This document shows positions 8,685 through 20,000 of a stretch of DNA of 20,000 bases, piece after piece; the first letter of the stretch is position 1; the number at the start of each line of letters is the position of its first letter. The position numbers and the translations under genes are program-made. Origin of the DNA: Cristatella mucedo (Eukaryota; Bryozoa; Phylactolaemata; Cristatellidae); assembly GCA_009760855.2 (NCBI GenBank), contig WPIO01000036.1:2817501-2837500 (forward strand). Direction: 5' to 3'. The notes beneath the pieces were generated by a model. It made no database searches and was not told the origin of the DNA. It saw only the letters and a program-made list of their open reading frames with translations.

Positions 8685-9157
8685 TTTCCCGGAAGATTGG
8701 TGGACGGCGCCATTGTGGACGGACGCGTAGATTGCCTGCATTCTGCACGCTTTATTGATACGCTTGTAGGTTAAGTCGATTAGGTAATAAGTAGCGCATG
8801 ATGCTTAGAAGCAGCCTTTATCATGCCAGTCACCGTGGTGTCGCTGGCGGTTCACGTATTGTATATTCTCGACCACATCTAACTTCTTCCGGTCGTGCGC
8901 GAAGTCCCATAAGGTGATAAGCGCCTTACTTGTTTTGCTTGCTGCGAAAAGTATCCTAAGCCAGTATCCAGTGGCGTTCGAGCAGACGACCACCCTGTGT
9001 GGTAGTAGAGGAGCAGCGGCGAGCGATGAATGTCGCTTGTTCTCACCAATCGGTAGCGGCACGACTGCCTCTATCCCCCTGTTAATCTTGAGGTCGCTGC
9101 TGAAATATCCCGCATGTCCGACGGAGCCACCCGACTCGTCGCCATGCCACTTGCCTG
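8685..9157 (+). promoter_or_regulatory. Putative ZC3H11A promoter and first 5'-UTR exon
   Basis: This CpG-containing stretch has an ETS-like CCCGGAAGA (8688-8696) joined to an inverted CCAAT (ATTGG, 8696-8700). It also has a CGCCATTG YY1-like core near 8709, an inverted ETS-like CTTCCGGT (8885-8892) and a forward CCAAT near 9046, but no TATA box at a fitting position. This mix is typical of housekeeping promoters. The 3' limit is a strong splice donor, CTG/GTAAGT, at 9157/9158. The transcription start cannot be placed from sequence. Confidence 0.3.
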
Positions 9158-9324
9158 GTAAGTGTGCCGCGCGCGACGCGCAAAAGTTTCGGTGTACGTC
9201 TGCGTCCTGTGCGAGCGTGCGTGTGTGGTGGGGAGAGAGAGGAAGGAAAGCGGTGTAGCTGGTCCTTTTATCGGCGTTAGCGATGCCAGGTTTTCATGCT
9301 GCGACGTCCCTCTTCTATTTTCAG
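9158..9324 (+). other. ZC3H11A: Probable 5'-UTR intron of ZC3H11A
   Basis: GTAAGT at 9158 and a pyrimidine-rich CTTCTATTTTCAG ending at 9324 form good splice signals 167 bp apart. The following exon (9325-9503) has no ATG before the one at 9450 that starts the CCCH protein, which fits a 5'-UTR role. Confidence 0.45.
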
Positions 9325-9449
9325 ATCATTACTGACCCCGTGTTTTATAGCGGCACTGTTGTGTTTGGAGGGGCGACTAACTATCGATATACAGTCTGTC
9401 TAGACGCCACCGTCCTCTTTTCGTCGGTGCTGCGTTGGCTGGCAATACA

Positions 9450-18097
<8,648 letters not shown>

Positions 18098-18246
18098 ACT
18101 GTTGCAATGCCTGCGATACATTGCAGACCCTCGTGCTGCTTGCTGACTTGACGCAAGCTCACTTGATGTATTTTTGGCCGCGATTACGACAGTTCTGCCA
18201 GATGCAATGCATTTTGGCCAACTAGCGCATGCGCTATGTGTATGAT

Positions 18247-18252
18247 AATAAA
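18247..18252 (+). terminator. Poly(A) signal of ZC3H11A, proximal
   Basis: AATAAA 150 bases after the ZC3H11A stop codon. Confidence 0.6.
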
Positions 18253-18262
18253 CTTTTAAGAA

Positions 18263-18268
18263 TTTAAT
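18263..18268 (-). terminator. Probable poly(A) signal of BTAF1
   Basis: ATTAAA on the minus strand, 34 bases after the BTAF1 stop codon. It lies between the two plus-strand AATAAA signals. This would give BTAF1 a very short 3' UTR; other signals could exist further left. Confidence 0.4.
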
Positions 18269-18282
18269 ATGTACAACGTCGA

Positions 18283-18288
18283 AATAAA
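18283..18288 (+). terminator. Poly(A) signal of ZC3H11A, distal
   Basis: A second AATAAA 36 bases later. Cleavage 10-30 bases downstream would fall inside or beyond the BTAF1 stop codon on the opposite strand. Confidence 0.5.
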
Positions 18289-18301
18289 TTGTACATATCT
18301 A

Positions 18302-18572
18302 CTACTGTAAATGTGACTGCATGAAGTGGTTGAGATCGTATTCCGTCTCGTATTGGCGGCTGTCCCACAGCTCGTCGAGCCCCTGCAGCACCGACTTGAT
18401 GCTTTCAGTCTGGCTTGTCGGCTTCCTTGCTCTATCTTTGTCCCTATTCTTGGCTGATTGTTTTTCATTGAGCGTGAACAGATCGAGCAGCTGATCCGTC
18501 TCCATTGTGGCAAAGCTCGAGTTCTCCTGGTTCACAACGGTATTTGCAATGCTGAGTTTGAATTTCTGCAAA
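18302..18572 (-). CDS. BTAF1: BTAF1 terminal coding exon (TBP-associated Mot1-type ATPase, C-terminus)
   Basis: The last 89 codons plus TAG (18302-18304) of the Mot1/TAF172 orthologue. The strings LQKFKLSIANTVVNQENSS, METDQLLDLFTLNE and the ending DELWDSRQYETEYDLNHF match the C-terminal tail behind the Snf2 helicase core in order. The acceptor on the minus strand is CCTAGTCTCTCTTGTAG, and the exon begins with one base completing a phase-2 codon. Family knowledge: nuclear Snf2-family ATPase that removes TBP from TATA DNA and redistributes it between promoters. The rest of the gene (about 1800 residues in animals) lies to the right beyond the window. Convergent with ZC3H11A. Confidence 0.9.
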
Positions 18573-19092
18573 CTACAAGAGAGACTAGGCATTAGCCCTT
18601 GTTTACATTGCACTGACACAGGAGCTGGGTTGGCGGTAGCAGTAACAGCCGAAGTAGTTATGGCTAACCGCAAACTAGCTAAGCTACTAGTTTGCAAACG
18701 CTTGCTAGTGTGAAAATGACCTTGGACATTATGCATATTTTCCGTAGCCTATTTATAGTATTTATATTTCCGTAGTATATTTATTGTAAAGCCGATCGGT
18801 CTTGGCGAGGCAGGAACAACTCCAGTGCATGGGATGAACTACGTCCACACACTAGGTGAGCCCATGAAGATGCTGTGAAGCGGTGGGCACTGGCTTTTGC
18901 CTATTGAACTTCCGGTAGGCAGATGCCTTTCGGTGTGGTTGCTGCTCACTTCCTAATTTTTACAACACTGCGCCTTGGCAGGAGAAAAGAAAGCGCTTGG
19001 ACCTGTGACGGGCCGGGACGTAAATTAGGTTACAAAAGATGCCTAGAGATTTTTTGCTCATATTTGGATACACGGCTGGTGCACTCAAACGC

Positions 19093-19266
19093 TCTCACTT
19101 TCTGGCACCCCAAGCATTTCATCATCCTGCACAGATCACACTGAAGCTTGTTCTCTTTGAGTTATGCAGTCCTTACCCTGGCAGCAGGATCTACACTACA
19201 ATCTAGGCTTTTAACTAGTGCTTTGCAGGCCTACACTTGACTTCTCGATTCGGTTAGCAACACACT
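19093..19266. repeat. 174-bp direct repeat, copy 1
   Basis: Matches 19527-19700 at a constant offset of 434 bases with a handful of substitutions and no gap. The segment from 'caggatctacactac' to 'ggcctacactt' is nearly identical. Confidence 0.9.
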
Positions 19267-19430
19267 TTCTACTCGTGCCGACATTCTGCGAGGCATCCTC
19301 TCTTTACAACAAAACTAGAATACAAAAGGCTGCTGACTATGTCCACTGCTGTGAGAATTTTTCGGAAGGGCGTGAAGCCTGTGCACTCAAGAGGTGCAGG
19401 GTGGGAGTTGAGGACTGACTCACTGGGGCA

Positions 19431-19487
19431 ACCTGATAGGTAAATAAGGGTAAATAACCCGATGGGTAAATAACCTGATGGATAACC
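19431..19487. repeat. Short GGTAAATAA-type minisatellite between the direct repeats
   Basis: Imperfect units of (CCYGATRG)GGTAAATAA occur about four times between the two 174-bp repeat copies. Confidence 0.75.
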
Positions 19488-19526
19488 ACCTAACTAAGTA
19501 AGTTATGGCTTGCCAAGATTCGGTCT

Positions 19527-19700
19527 TCTCACTTTCCGGCACCCCATGCATTTCATCATCCTGCACAGATCGCACTTGAGCTTGTTCTCTTTGACTTATG
19601 CCGTCCCTACCCTGACAGCAGGATCTACACTACAATCTAGGCTTTTAACTAGTGCTTTGCAGGCCTACACTTAACTTCTCGATTCGGTTAGCAACACACT
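19527..19700. repeat. 174-bp direct repeat, copy 2
   Basis: Second copy of 19093-19266 in the same orientation. Sequence on either side of the two copies differs, so the duplicated block has sharp edges. Confidence 0.9.
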
Positions 19701-20000
19701 CATGCCACAATTCGTACTCGACATCTTCTCTCCTGTGGCCGATTGTGGCACATCCTTTCCAGTCGCTCGAGCTGGAGCAGCTTCTTACTACTTACTTCTT
19801 CGACCGATCGACTCAAGTGATGCTGCTTCTCACTTACTCTTGTTGCCTGAGATAGAGCATGTAGGCTCCCTTAAGTGCACCTGAAGCTGCTCACACTTAC
19901 GAGTGCGATAAAGAAAACTCTCAGACAGCACAACTCTCACCCGCCAAGCTTGTTTTGCTGCTTTGTTGAGTTATACGGATAGAGACATATAGACGTGCTG

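Larger units (their letters stand above)
18573..20000 (-). other. BTAF1: BTAF1 last intron (partial), no further exon seen
   Basis: I searched the minus strand for the preceding helicase-domain exon (the family's TLEEKI-type segment) and found none, so the intron extends past the window. It holds the two-copy 174-bp repeat and a GGTAAATAA minisatellite. Plus-strand open frames here have no recognisable domain. Confidence 0.6.

Overview
This looks like a piece of an intron-rich metazoan nuclear genome. An arachnid, most likely a tick, is my best guess from the protein similarity and the tRNA-headed SINEs, but the sequence alone does not prove it. There are no bacterial operons, no CRISPR array, no rRNA and no intact tRNA gene. 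Two conserved host genes sit in the right half. The left 8.6 kb is mostly transposable-element territory.

Left region (1-8680). I see no host gene here that I can defend. It holds the 3' end of a LINE running in from the left edge (1-190), a solo LTR with a perfect 5-bp target duplication (2042-2344, minus), and a TA-flanked element with terminal inverted repeats that encloses a gene-like open stretch (4334-4966). It also holds a second LINE 3' end (5098-5276, minus), a tRNA-headed SINE (5841-5985), and a complete 1857-bp non-autonomous LTR retrotransposon (6217-8073). That last element has about 96% identical LTRs, a GTCGG target duplication, and one gag-like reading frame broken by three stop codons. 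It lies exactly against a perfect 13-bp-stem hairpin.

Central and right region (about 8685-18300, plus strand). This is the orthologue of ZC3H11A, a nuclear CCCH zinc-finger protein of the TREX mRNA-export machinery. I could rebuild 11 coding exons (9450-18097) with GT/AG borders, matching phases and no internal stop, giving about 556 residues. The one unsettled border is the acceptor of exon 10. A probable 5'-UTR intron (9158-9324) and a CpG-rich promoter-like stretch precede it. Its larger introns carry a LINE relic, one SINE of the LINE-tailed family and two SINEs of a second family.

Right edge (18302-20000, minus strand). The last coding exon of BTAF1 (Mot1/TAF172, the ATPase that removes TBP from DNA) faces ZC3H11A tail to tail. 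The two stop codons are 204 bp apart and the poly(A) signals interleave, so the 3' ends probably overlap in antisense. The rest of the edge is BTAF1 intron with a 174-bp direct repeat.

The most interesting non-host signals are: (i) five copies of one nested hairpin tail shared by LINE 3' ends and tRNA-headed SINEs; (ii) the short gag-only LTR element; (iii) the TIR element carrying a coding-like fragment; (iv) the overlapping 3' ends of the two host genes.
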